Assembly (NCBI GenBank): GCA_018302915.1
Contig: JAGVZB010000026.1
Location: forward strand, 1 to 19,392
From: Candidatus Woesearchaeota archaeon
Lineage (GTDB): Archaea > Nanobdellota > Nanobdellia > SCGC-AAA011-G17 > GW2011-AR20
DNA length: 19,392 nt
Reading direction: 5' to 3'
This document shows positions 1 to 6,637 of the stretch, piece after piece. The notes under the pieces were generated by a model, which saw nothing but the letters and a program-made list of their open reading frames with translations, did no database searches and had not been told where the DNA came from. The first letter of the stretch is position 1. Each line of letters starts with the position of its first letter. A program made the position numbers and the translations under genes.

Positions 1-50
1 TAAAGGACTGCGCTTATCTCATGACCTATTGGGCTTGACACAAATTTCAT
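1..50 (-). CDS. Unidentified gene, 5' end only (runs off the window)
   Basis: An ATG on the minus strand (bases 50-48) opens a frame with no stop to the window edge, reading MKFVSSPIGHEISAVL. A TATA-like box (71-80, read on the minus strand as GTTTAAAAAC) lies about 25 bases upstream, the same spacing as at other genes here. That supports a leaderless gene divergent from the eL33 gene. Sixteen residues are too few to recognise a family. The start is inferred from the promoter spacing and open frame. Confidence 0.5.
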   Translation of the reverse strand, partial: MKFVSSPIGHEISAVL

Positions 51-70
51 AGGAATTTTTATATTTTTCT

Positions 71-102
71 GTTTTTAAACTTTTTCAAAACCTTTTTAAA
101 TT
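71..102. promoter_or_regulatory. Divergent archaeal promoters for the minus-strand gene and eL33
   Basis: The 72-base space between two divergent start codons (50 and 123) holds two TATA-like boxes. GTTTTTAAAC at 71-80 is a near-palindrome about 25 bases from the minus-strand ATG. CCTTTTTAAATT at 91-102 is centred about 26 bases before the eL33 ATG. Archaeal TBP boxes sit about 26 bases upstream of the transcription start, so both mRNAs are probably leaderless or nearly so. No Shine-Dalgarno site precedes either ATG. Confidence 0.6.
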
Positions 103-122
103 CATATTTCAGAGAAATTTCC

Positions 123-386
123 ATGGAAGCGGTAATAATTAATTTCAGGGGAGGAAGGCACACAAAATCTTCCAATCAGATGATAATAGATTCTAACTTG
201 TCAAGGGAAAAAGCAAAATTATTGATAGGAAAAAAGATCACATGGACATCACCTGCAAAAAGGGAGATAAAAGGCGAGATAAAAACAACCCATGGAAACA
301 ATGGCTGCCTGAGGGTTCACTTTGAAAAAGGAATGCCCGGCCAGTCAATAGGCACGAAGGTAAAGATAGAAAATGGCAACTCTTAG
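123..386 (+). CDS. rpl35ae: Large-subunit ribosomal protein eL33 (L35Ae)
   Basis: This is an 87-residue ribosomal protein of the eL33/L35Ae family, found in archaea and eukaryotes. The family pattern is clear: an early NFRGGRHTKS segment, LIGKKITW near residues 34-41, a central HGNNGCLRVHFEKG segment, then MPGQSIGTKV near the C-terminus. The length is normal for archaeal members. The reading frame overlaps the start of uL16 by 14 bases (373-386), so the two are almost certainly co-transcribed and translationally coupled. A TATA-like box about 26 bases before the ATG suggests a leaderless message. The assignment is secure. Confidence 0.97.
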   Translation: MEAVIINFRGGRHTKSSNQMIIDSNLSREKAKLLIGKKITWTSPAKREIKGEIKTTHGNNGCLRVHFEKGMPGQSIGTKVKIENGNS

Positions 387-900
387 AAAAGGAAGATGTT
401 ACAGCAAGATAACAGGAGCTTACACCAGAAGGTCAAAGGTTAAATCAAAATCTTATGTCAAGGCAATCCCGCAGAACAAGATAGTGAGGTATGACATGGG
501 CAACTTAAAGGGAAGTTTTAATCACACAATAAACTTGATTTCCACTGATAACATTCAGATAAGGCATAATGCCTTGGAATCTGCAAGGTTGGTTATTTTC
601 AGAAGATTGCAGAAGTTGGGAAACAATAATTTCTATTTCAAATTAAAGGCATATCCTCACCAAATTCTGAGAGAGAACAAGATGCTTTCAGGGGCAAGGG
701 CAGATAGGTTGCAAACAGGAATGAGCCATGCATTTGGAAAGCCAGTTGGTCTTGCTGCACAGTTAAAAAGCGGTAATGTAATACTGAAAGTGGATGTTAA
801 CAAGGAAAATATAAAAGCTGCAACTGAAGCAATAAAGCTGGCAATACCAAGACTGCCGGGAAAATGCACTGTGGAAATTAAAAAAAATTCAAGTGACTAA
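373..900 (+). CDS. rpl10e: Large-subunit ribosomal protein uL16 (archaeal L10e)
   Basis: A 175-residue uL16 protein of the archaeal/eukaryotic L10e type, which sits near the peptidyl-transferase centre and the A-site tRNA. The N-terminus keeps the family pattern (CYSKITGAYTRRSKVKSKSYV, then the IVRYDMGN segment near residues 38-45). The conserved middle with KAYPHQILRENKMLSGARADR and GMSHAFGKPVG (about 92-126) is intact. The C-terminus is the usual lysine-rich segment. The ATG at 373 gives the expected N-terminus even though it overlaps the end of eL33. Its stop is 24 bases from the convergent stop of the methyltransferase gene. Confidence 0.97.
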   Translation: MATLRKGRCYSKITGAYTRRSKVKSKSYVKAIPQNKIVRYDMGNLKGSFNHTINLISTDNIQIRHNALESARLVIFRRLQKLGNNNFYFKLKAYPHQILRENKMLSGARADRLQTGMSHAFGKPVGLAAQLKSGNVILKVDVNKENIKAATEAIKLAIPRLPGKCTVEIKKNSSD

Positions 901-924
901 CTTTTCTTATTATAAATTTATATT

Positions 925-1530
925 TTATTCAACCATAGGAACAAAGACAAAATCACCCAAGTCCTGTTTTATCAGGCCATCTTTTTTATTTATGATCTTC
1001 AGCATCCTCTGTGTGTACTTGCCTATTGGAGCAACCATTATCCCGTCAATTTTCAGCTGCTTGATTAATTCAAGAGGAATTTCATTTGGGGCGGCAGTGA
1101 GTATTATCTTGTCAAAAGGTGCATATTTTTTTAATCCAAAATAACCGTTCTGGTGGAATATCTCAAAATTATTTATTTTTGACTTCTTTAAATTTCCTTT
1201 AGCAAATTCAATCAGCTCCTTGTGAATCTCAACAGAATAAACTATTCTTTTTACCATCCTGCAGATAAGGGCAAGATTATAGCCTGATCCGGTCCCTATT
1301 TCAAGGACCTTGTCATTTTCATTAAGCTCTAAAGCCTGAAGCATTATCATAATTGTAGATGGCTGTGATATTGTCTGCTTGTTTAATATGGGCAAAGCCA
1401 TATCATGATAAGCCTGCTTTTTATCCAGAACAAAATTTTCTCTTCTTACTTTCCTGAAGGCATTCAACAATCTTTCATCTGTTATCAGTCCAGAATTCTC
1501 CCAGTAATTTATCAGATCATTTTTTGACAT
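925..1530 (-). CDS. pcm: Protein-L-isoaspartate O-methyltransferase
   Basis: A 201-residue SAM-dependent methyltransferase that repairs damaged proteins by methylating L-isoaspartyl residues. Family marks are the PIMT pre-motif QTISQPSTI (52-60), SAM motif I VLEIGTGSGYN (75-85), an acidic residue at the end of strand 2 (YSVEIHKEL, 98-106), and the DKIILTAAPNEIP segment (140-152). The length is close to archaeal and bacterial Pcm. The ATG directly abuts the stop of the upstream membrane protein (1531), with no intergenic base, so the two form a minus-strand operon. The gene ends convergently with uL16. The assignment is secure. Confidence 0.93.
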   Translation of the reverse strand: MSKNDLINYWENSGLITDERLLNAFRKVRRENFVLDKKQAYHDMALPILNKQTISQPSTIMIMLQALELNENDKVLEIGTGSGYNLALICRMVKRIVYSVEIHKELIEFAKGNLKKSKINNFEIFHQNGYFGLKKYAPFDKIILTAAPNEIPLELIKQLKIDGIMVAPIGKYTQRMLKIINKKDGLIKQDLGDFVFVPMVE

Positions 1531-2154
1531 TTAATGATGTCTTTTATAGCCCATCTTGATGATTTTATGATAATGGGATATATTTATCCTGTCCAGTTTA
1601 TCTTTTTTCTTTTCAAGGCCGAATAAGATGAAGCAGCCAATTAACGACATGATTCCAACCAAGGCAAAAGTATAAATAAACCCTATATATTGTGCAATGA
1701 CAGCACCTATGGATGCAGTAACTGCAGTCCCTAATCCTGTCAGTGTGGAATACAGGCTCCATTCAAAGCTTTCATGTTTCTTGTCAAGATGGGATGTCCA
1801 CAATCCAAGCCATGTTGGAAAGGCGAGCCCGCTTCCAATACCATAAATTACCTGCGCGACATAGATGAAGCTTATGCTTCTTGCAAAAATATAGATGAAT
1901 GGGACCATGCCAATCAGGAAAGTGCCTATCATAAGCCATTTAACCTTGTCATCATGGCTGTCCACATATTTTGAAAAAGGCAGCTGCACAATGCTTTTTG
2001 TTATCAGGAACAAAGTGCTTGCCAGGCCTGCAGCAAAGATTGTCCCACCAATCATGTTCTCTTTGATAAAGATAGCAAGTATTGGCCCTATCAGTCCAAA
2101 GCCCGTTATTACAAATATGTCAGAAATGATTAATAATTTGATTGTCCTGTTCAT
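1531..2154 (-). CDS. Half-size MFS-like membrane protein
   Basis: A 207-residue hydrophobic protein with about six predicted membrane segments by eye (roughly residues 5-30, 38-60, 72-92, 93-116, 135-157 and 158-178) and a short basic, His-rich tail. The N-terminal helix, the loop between helices 2 and 3 (PFSKYVDSHDDKVKW, a degenerate motif A) and the glycine-rich helix 4 (YGIGSGLAFPTWLGL) match the N-terminal half of Major Facilitator Superfamily transporters. Those are normally about 400 residues with twelve helices, so only one six-helix bundle is present. There is no trace of a second half downstream, where pcm begins at once. It may work as a homodimer or be a decayed transporter. The substrate cannot be told from sequence. 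Confidence 0.82.
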   Translation of the reverse strand: MNRTIKLLIISDIFVITGFGLIGPILAIFIKENMIGGTIFAAGLASTLFLITKSIVQLPFSKYVDSHDDKVKWLMIGTFLIGMVPFIYIFARSISFIYVAQVIYGIGSGLAFPTWLGLWTSHLDKKHESFEWSLYSTLTGLGTAVTASIGAVIAQYIGFIYTFALVGIMSLIGCFILFGLEKKKDKLDRINISHYHKIIKMGYKRHH

Positions 2155-2170
2155 GATTTTTGATTATTTT

Positions 2171-2218
2171 TATAATATAAAAACTTTGTTATGCTTAAAA
2201 AAGATAAACTTAAAAATA
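2171..2218. promoter_or_regulatory. Divergent promoters for the MFS-pcm operon and ppsA
   Basis: The 83-base gap between divergent starts is almost pure A+T. On the minus strand TTTATATTATA (about 2172-2182) lies roughly 23 bases before the MFS ATG. On the plus strand ACTTAAAAATA (about 2208-2218) lies roughly 24 bases before the ppsA ATG. Both spacings fit leaderless archaeal transcripts. No Shine-Dalgarno sequence is visible for either gene. Confidence 0.5.
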
Positions 2219-2237
2219 ATAAAACTTTTATTATAAC

Positions 2238-4547
2238 ATGAAAAAAGAGAGTGAATTCATTCTTTGGTTCAGTGATATAAACATGGACAGCTTGCCTAAA
2301 GTTGGGGGCAAGGCAGCATCCTTGGGGGAGATGTTCAACATGAAGCTTCCCATACCAAATGGGTTCTGTATTACCTCTGAAGCTTATTCTTATTTTCTTG
2401 ATGAAACAAACATAAAAAGCAAGATAGCTAAACTGCTGAAGGACATTGATGTTGAAAGCACGAATGCATTGGAGGAGACAGCAAACAAGATTCAGGAGAT
2501 GATTGTAAAGCAGGAGATTCCATCAAAAATAAAAAATTCTATCCTTGAGTCATATGAACTGATGAATGTAAGCCCTGATCTGATGAACCAGAACAATTCA
2601 GCATTGAGTTTCATAAAGGCAGGAAGGGATTTGCCATATGTTGCAGTAAGAAGTTCAGCGACGGCAGAAGATCTTCCAAATGCGTCATTTGCGGGCCAGC
2701 AGGCAACATTCCTCAATGTCAAGGGAAATAAAAACTTGATAGAAGCAGTGAAGCAGTGCTGGGCTTCCTTGTTCACGGCAAGGGCAATCTACTATAGGAC
2801 TAAAAATAATTTTGATCACATGAAAGTTTACCTGTGTGTGATAATCCACAAGATGATTAACGGCGATGTCTCGGGCGTCATGTTCACCGCAAACCCTACA
2901 AATAATGATGAAAGCGAGATTATGATAGAAGCCTCATATGGTGTAGGAGAAACAATCGTATCTGGTTCTGTAAACCCTGATAATTACATGGTGGATAAAA
3001 GTTCCCTGGAGATAAAATCAATCAAGGTTCATAAAAAGGATTTCATGATAACAAGGGACGACAACAGTGGCAGTAATAAAAAAGTAAAGCTTGATGATGA
3101 AAAGGCAAATTCCCAGTGCCTTGATGAATACAAGGTAAAAGAGCTTGCAAGATATGGGCTGATTATAGAAAAGCACTATAAGAAACCGATGGACATTGAA
3201 TGGGGAATTGAAAGAAACAAGTTGCATATCCTTCAGGCAAGACCAATCACAACATTAAAGAAAGAAAGAAAAGCATCTCAGGAATTAAAGGGGGAAATTA
3301 TCCTTGAAGGCTTGAATGCATCTCCTGGGATTGCATCAGGGACTGTTAAGATAGTAAAAGATATTTCTGAATTGGATAAAATACAACAAGGTGATGTTCT
3401 TGTTACAAAGATGACTGATCCTGATTACGTTGTTGCAATGAAAAAAGCTTCTGCTATAGTTACGGATGAAGGAGGAATTACAGCTCATGCAGCGATAATT
3501 TCAAGAGAGCTGGGAATTCCCGCAGTAGTCGGCACAGAAAAAGCAACTCAAATATTAAAAGAAAATGATATAATAACCGTTGATGGAAATACTGGAAAAG
3601 TCTACAGGGGGGATTTAGGAATTAAATCTGAAAAAATAGGGGATTGGCAGGGTGAAAAATTAGAAACTAAAACAAAGATATACATGAACCTGGGCGAGCC
3701 AGAATTGGCAGAGAAATACAAGAACCTGCCTTTTGATGGTATAGGTTTAATGAGGTTGGAATTTTTAATAATTTCTTATATTGGAAAACATCCCTTATAC
3801 ATAATTAAAACAGGAAAGCAGAATGAATACATAAATAAATTAGTTGAAGGTGTTTCCAGGGTTGCTAAAGCAATTTATCCAAGACCGATGATAGTAAGAT
3901 TTACTGACTTCAAAACAAACGAGTATCATAATCTTGAAGGTGGTGCTGAATTTGAAGAGTCAGAAGATAATCCAATGATTGGTTGGAGGGGGGTCTCAAG
4001 ATATATTTCTCCTGAATATGTAGAAGCATTCAAACTTGAATTAAAAGCAATTAAAAAAATAAGAGAAGAATATAATAATGTTCATGTTATGCTTCCATTT
4101 GTAAGGACAGTTTGGGAAGTGAGAAAAGTTCTTGGAATAATGGCAAATGAAGGATTGACAAGAGAAGATAATTTCAAGATTTATCTGATGGCAGAAGTTC
4201 CTGCAATGGCTTTGATACCGGAAGATTTTGCTAAATTAGATGTTGATGGTGTTTCTATAGGAAGCAATGATTTAACACAGGGTGTATTGTGTATCGACAG
4301 GGATTCAAGAAAACTGACAAAGCTTGGTTATTTTGATGAGAGGAACAAGGCTGTATTGAAAGCAATGAGCAATATCCTAAAAACATTCAAGGAAAATGGA
4401 AAATCAATTGGCATCTGTGGCCAAGCACCTTCTAATTACCCGGAAATCGTTAAATTCTTAGTTGATCATAATATTGATTCGATTTCTGTAAATCCAGATG
4501 TTGTTGTTAAGACTATGAAATTAGTTCATGAAATAGAAAATTCTTAA
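2238..4547 (+). CDS. ppsA: Phosphoenolpyruvate synthase (pyruvate, water dikinase)
   Basis: A 769-residue PEP synthase that makes phosphoenolpyruvate from pyruvate and ATP, feeding gluconeogenesis. The domain order is the N-terminal ATP-binding pyruvate-phosphate-dikinase domain (about 8-345, with VGGKAASLGEM near 22-32 and VRSSATAEDLPNASFAGQQ), the swivelling PEP-utiliser domain (about 375-460) and the TIM-barrel PEP-binding domain (about 480-765). The phosphorylated histidine is His417 in GGITAHAAIISRELGIPAV. The active-site cysteine is Cys727 in GICGQAPSNYPE, and the NPMIGWRG and SIGSNDLTQ motifs are intact. The length is slightly under that of the E. coli enzyme, mainly through a shortened stretch around residues 510-530. 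By eye, codons in the 3' half are more A+T-rich than in the 5' half. It is a single-gene unit with its own promoter. Confidence 0.98.
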   Translation: MKKESEFILWFSDINMDSLPKVGGKAASLGEMFNMKLPIPNGFCITSEAYSYFLDETNIKSKIAKLLKDIDVESTNALEETANKIQEMIVKQEIPSKIKNSILESYELMNVSPDLMNQNNSALSFIKAGRDLPYVAVRSSATAEDLPNASFAGQQATFLNVKGNKNLIEAVKQCWASLFTARAIYYRTKNNFDHMKVYLCVIIHKMINGDVSGVMFTANPTNNDESEIMIEASYGVGETIVSGSVNPDNYMVDKSSLEIKSIKVHKKDFMITRDDNSGSNKKVKLDDEKANSQCLDEYKVKELARYGLIIEKHYKKPMDIEWGIERNKLHILQARPITTLKKERKASQELKGEIILEGLNASPGIASGTVKIVKDISELDKIQQGDVLVTKMTDPDYVVAMKKASAIVTDEGGITAHAAIISRELGIPAVVGTEKATQILKENDIITVDGNTGKVYRGDLGIKSEKIGDWQGEKLETKTKIYMNLGEPELAEKYKNLPFDGIGLMRLEFLIISYIGKHPLYIIKTGKQNEYINKLVEGVSRVAKAIYPRPMIVRFTDFKTNEYHNLEGGAEFEESEDNPMIGWRGVSRYISPEYVEAFKLELKAIKKIREEYNNVHVMLPFVRTVWEVRKVLGIMANEGLTREDNFKIYLMAEVPAMALIPEDFAKLDVDGVSIGSNDLTQGVLCIDRDSRKLTKLGYFDERNKAVLKAMSNILKTFKENGKSIGICGQAPSNYPEIVKFLVDHNIDSISVNPDVVVKTMKLVHEIENS

Positions 4548-4600
4548 TTAAGTGTATATAAATATATATTTCTACCACCCTATAATTCCCCAACCCAAAA

Positions 4601-4662
4601 ACGAAACCTTTATAAATAACTGTATTTACTATAAAGTAACAAATATATTAACAAAACGAGGT
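4601..4662 (+). promoter_or_regulatory. Strong BRE/TATA promoter and Shine-Dalgarno site
   Basis: ACGAAACCTTTATAAAT (4601-4617) matches an archaeal BRE (CGAAAC) joined to a TATA box (CTTTATAAAT) very well. It lies about 55 bases before the ATG at 4671, so transcription should start near 4640 and leave a leader of about 30 bases. That leader contains GAGGT (4658-4662), complementary to the 16S anti-Shine-Dalgarno end, eight bases before the ATG. Most other promoters in the window point to leaderless mRNAs. Confidence 0.7.
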
Positions 4663-4670
4663 AAATAAAA

Positions 4671-5378
4671 ATGACAAACGAAAATCAACCAAATTTAGAG
4701 GATATGTTACTAAAAATTGCTAGTTTAACTAATGTTTCTAAAGGAATAGGCAAATCAAAAACACCGCAAGAACAAGCTGATTTATATGAATTAGCAGCTA
4801 AAATGATAAGTGGTAGAGATGAAGAGCAATATAAAAGAGTTATTAGGGAATTAACAAGAAACCCTGCTTATGCTGTAATGGAAACAGAAGGAGCAAGAGA
4901 TAATTTAGCAGGAAGTGTTAAGGAACAATATGACGCAGAAAAAGTTAGGGTAATAAAAGATGTAGAATCAAGAATAAATGAGAATTTAAAAGAAGCAAAG
5001 GACAGTAAAGCAATAGCATCTATGGTCGTAGCACAGTATTTAAATGATATTTTAGACGTGCCTGAATATACGCAAGAGCAAGTGGATGACATAGAAAGTA
5101 ATCAAGTTTATTCCATGGGTTTACCTTATGCTTTTGAAGCAAGAGGCTCAGTGGAACACTACAAGAATTTGGAATTAAGAAAAAAAGCCAGTGAATACTT
5201 AAAAGCAATCAAAGAAAAAGATGGAGACAAAGAAAAAGTAGTCAGATATGTTATTGACAGCGAAAAATTAGGAAAAGCTATGGAAGATGTAACTATGGGA
5301 GCATCTGTTTATGGCAGAACTAAAGCAGTAACAGAAGCAATAAAAAAAGCTAAAGAAAAAAAGGCTAAAAATAAATAA
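4671..5378 (+). CDS. Helical protein of unknown function
   Basis: A 235-residue protein that I do not recognise. It is predicted almost entirely alpha-helical, charged and soluble, with no signal peptide, membrane segment or cysteine. The N-terminal third has a Gly/Lys turn (NVSKGIGKSKTPQEQADLY, about 22-40). A helical middle (about 75-125) has coiled-coil-like spacing. The C-terminal tail is extremely lysine-rich (last ~15 residues), which could bind nucleic acid. Codon use is A+T-rich (Leu TTA, Arg AGA dominant), unlike the start of ppsA and similar to the accessory block further on. A strong promoter and a Shine-Dalgarno site suggest good expression. The frame is well supported; the function is open. 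Confidence 0.82.
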   Translation: MTNENQPNLEDMLLKIASLTNVSKGIGKSKTPQEQADLYELAAKMISGRDEEQYKRVIRELTRNPAYAVMETEGARDNLAGSVKEQYDAEKVRVIKDVESRINENLKEAKDSKAIASMVVAQYLNDILDVPEYTQEQVDDIESNQVYSMGLPYAFEARGSVEHYKNLELRKKASEYLKAIKEKDGDKEKVVRYVIDSEKLGKAMEDVTMGASVYGRTKAVTEAIKKAKEKKAKNK

Positions 5379-5400
5379 ATTTTTTTCTTTTTTTATTCTA
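5378..5400 (+). terminator. T-rich terminator between convergent genes
   Basis: Directly after the stop of the helical protein the plus strand runs T6-C-T7 (5381-5394), the oligo-T signal at which archaeal RNA polymerase terminates without a hairpin. It overlaps the stop of the converging nucleotidyltransferase gene. On the other strand, the A-rich lysine tail codons (about 5351-5380) supply T-runs for termination in the opposite direction. Confidence 0.55.
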
Positions 5401-6154
5401 ATTTTTTAACAATCCTTGCCATTTCTCCGACGAAGTTATCAACATCTTTTTGGTATTCATCTATCTTTTTTGAGGGAATGGTGATATTTGTTTTGTTCAA
5501 GGAATGAATTATACTGTAAATTTCCCTGTACAACCTTACATATTTCTTATCCAACATTCTTTTCTTAACAAAATATTCCTCAAGCATTTCAGGAATATGC
5601 TCTGGAGAAGGAGCAACCTTGTCAGCAATCATTAACGCTGCATGCGCTGAATCAACCATTGCCCAGTATAAAGAATCAACAGCTAAATAAATCCCATACC
5701 TTGCCCTTGCCAGGTGAAAAGGAGCTCTCCTTAATGCATTATAAATTGCTTCTGCCGAGGGTTTTATTTTTCCCCTAGCCAATAATATTTTCAAAGGTTC
5801 AAAAAATCCTCCGAAATCAACCAATGTCTTCCCGTATCTCACGATGTTTATTGCAACTGGCTCTCCTGACTTGAACTCATCCCAGAACACAGATAATGTT
5901 ACTGTATTAATGTGCAGTTTATCCCTATTCTTGTTGTTAGCCAGTATTTTCTGCAGCTCTTCCCTGTACCATGCAATTAATTCCTCATCCCATTGTATTG
6001 TGCAGTCATCAATGAATATGATTATGTCAATGTCATTTTGCTTCTTTAAATCCTTGGCAACGCTTCCAAACAGAACTATTGATTTGATTATATGCTGGAA
6101 TTTCTTGTAAGCTTCAATTGCAAAATTATAAGCTATTTCATAATTTTCTTCCAA
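5393..6154 (-). CDS. Fused nucleotidyltransferase-HEPN protein
   Basis: A 253-residue protein joining two domains that often form separate toxin-antitoxin partners. The N-terminal minimal nucleotidyltransferase (about 20-115) has the LFGSVAKD motif with Gly30-Ser31 and the metal-binding pair Asp41 and Asp43. The place of the usual third acidic residue (LHINTVTL, about 80-87) carries Asn. The helical C-terminal half (about 135-250) fits a HEPN fold, with an Arg210-x6-His217 motif (REIYSIIH) and the segment YWAMVDSAHAALM (163-175). The start is TTG at 6154: a strong Shine-Dalgarno site lies six bases upstream and no in-frame ATG gives a full domain. A single-chain self-regulating nuclease/AMP-transferase is plausible but inferred. 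Codon use is like the housekeeping genes. Confidence 0.85.
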   Translation of the reverse strand: MEENYEIAYNFAIEAYKKFQHIIKSIVLFGSVAKDLKKQNDIDIIIFIDDCTIQWDEELIAWYREELQKILANNKNRDKLHINTVTLSVFWDEFKSGEPVAINIVRYGKTLVDFGGFFEPLKILLARGKIKPSAEAIYNALRRAPFHLARARYGIYLAVDSLYWAMVDSAHAALMIADKVAPSPEHIPEMLEEYFVKKRMLDKKYVRLYREIYSIIHSLNKTNITIPSKKIDEYQKDVDNFVGEMARIVKKLE

Positions 6155-6160
6155 AACTAA

Positions 6161-6170
6161 ATCACCTCTT
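6161..6170 (-). promoter_or_regulatory. Shine-Dalgarno site that fixes a TTG start
   Basis: Read on the minus strand, AAGAGGTGAT matches the 16S 3' end over eight or more bases and ends six bases before the TTG at 6154. This is one of only two clear Shine-Dalgarno sites in the window and is the main reason to accept a TTG initiation codon. Confidence 0.75.
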
Positions 6171-6220
6171 AGAATATATATTTTTGGTTATTTATTAATC
6201 TTTTTATTTTCGAGTTAATT

Positions 6221-6607
6221 TCAACAGCCAAATTTAATCCTGATTCTATTATCTCCAAAGTATGGAGCTACAATCAAACCGCTTATTGATAATTCATTAT
6301 ATAATGAATATGCAACCAAAACATCAATATTTTTTATTCTTGACCAGTCCAATTCATCTTGTGGGGAGAATAAAACATCAACACCATCCTTACTCCTTGT
6401 TTTATCGACAAATCCTAAAGTAACAATGGCAGTTAAATCATTTCTTTTGCGAGAGGTTAATTTAGAGCTAAGAGTGCATTTTTCAATAGGATAATTTTCA
6501 CATCCTCTTGTAGCTGGGTGGCGCATATTTTGCGGAACCAATCCATATATTTCCTTATCTGTTCTGACAAACAAATACAAATCAGCACCAGAAACTTCAG
6601 CTATCAT
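6221..6607 (-). CDS. Small protein of unknown function
   Basis: A 128-residue frame on the minus strand that I do not recognise. It looks like a mixed alpha/beta soluble protein with several hydrophobic strand-like segments (ADLYLFVRT near 9-17, DLTAIVTLGFVD near 57-68, IDVLVAYSLYNEL near 94-106, SGLIVAPYFG near 109-118). It has three cysteines, the last being the C-terminal residue. There is no signal peptide. A TATA-like TTTATAATG lies about 25 bases upstream, in the 30-base gap after the TIM-barrel gene, so it may have its own promoter or be read through from that operon. It is real on frame length and promoter grounds, but this is less certain than its neighbours. Confidence 0.6.
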   Translation of the reverse strand: MIAEVSGADLYLFVRTDKEIYGLVPQNMRHPATRGCENYPIEKCTLSSKLTSRKRNDLTAIVTLGFVDKTRSKDGVDVLFSPQDELDWSRIKNIDVLVAYSLYNELSISGLIVAPYFGDNRIRIKFGC

Positions 6608-6637
6608 AACTAAAAAAAAGAGGTAAACATTATAAAT

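Noticed and set aside
893..1144. An 83-codon plus-strand frame after uL16
   Set aside because: It is antisense to pcm, whose motifs are clear, and has no independent support.
3531..3544. A sigma-54 promoter-like GGCAC with GC at exact -24/-12 spacing
   Set aside because: It lies deep inside ppsA coding sequence at the PEP-utiliser domain, the -12 part is AAGC rather than TTGC, and no gene start follows. A chance match is the simplest reading.
2238..4547. ppsA as a mosaic gene, because the 3' half looks more A+T-rich than the 5' half
   Set aside because: The shift is gradual by eye, all domains and motifs are continuous, and I cannot compute a reliable breakpoint, so I noted it only as an oddity in the gene entry.
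6221..6607. Possible relationship of the 128-residue protein to the 131/137-residue paralogues
   Set aside because: Similar length and alpha/beta character, but the E-x-G-x-G-x-x-H-x-x-D-D motif is absent and no alignment block holds.
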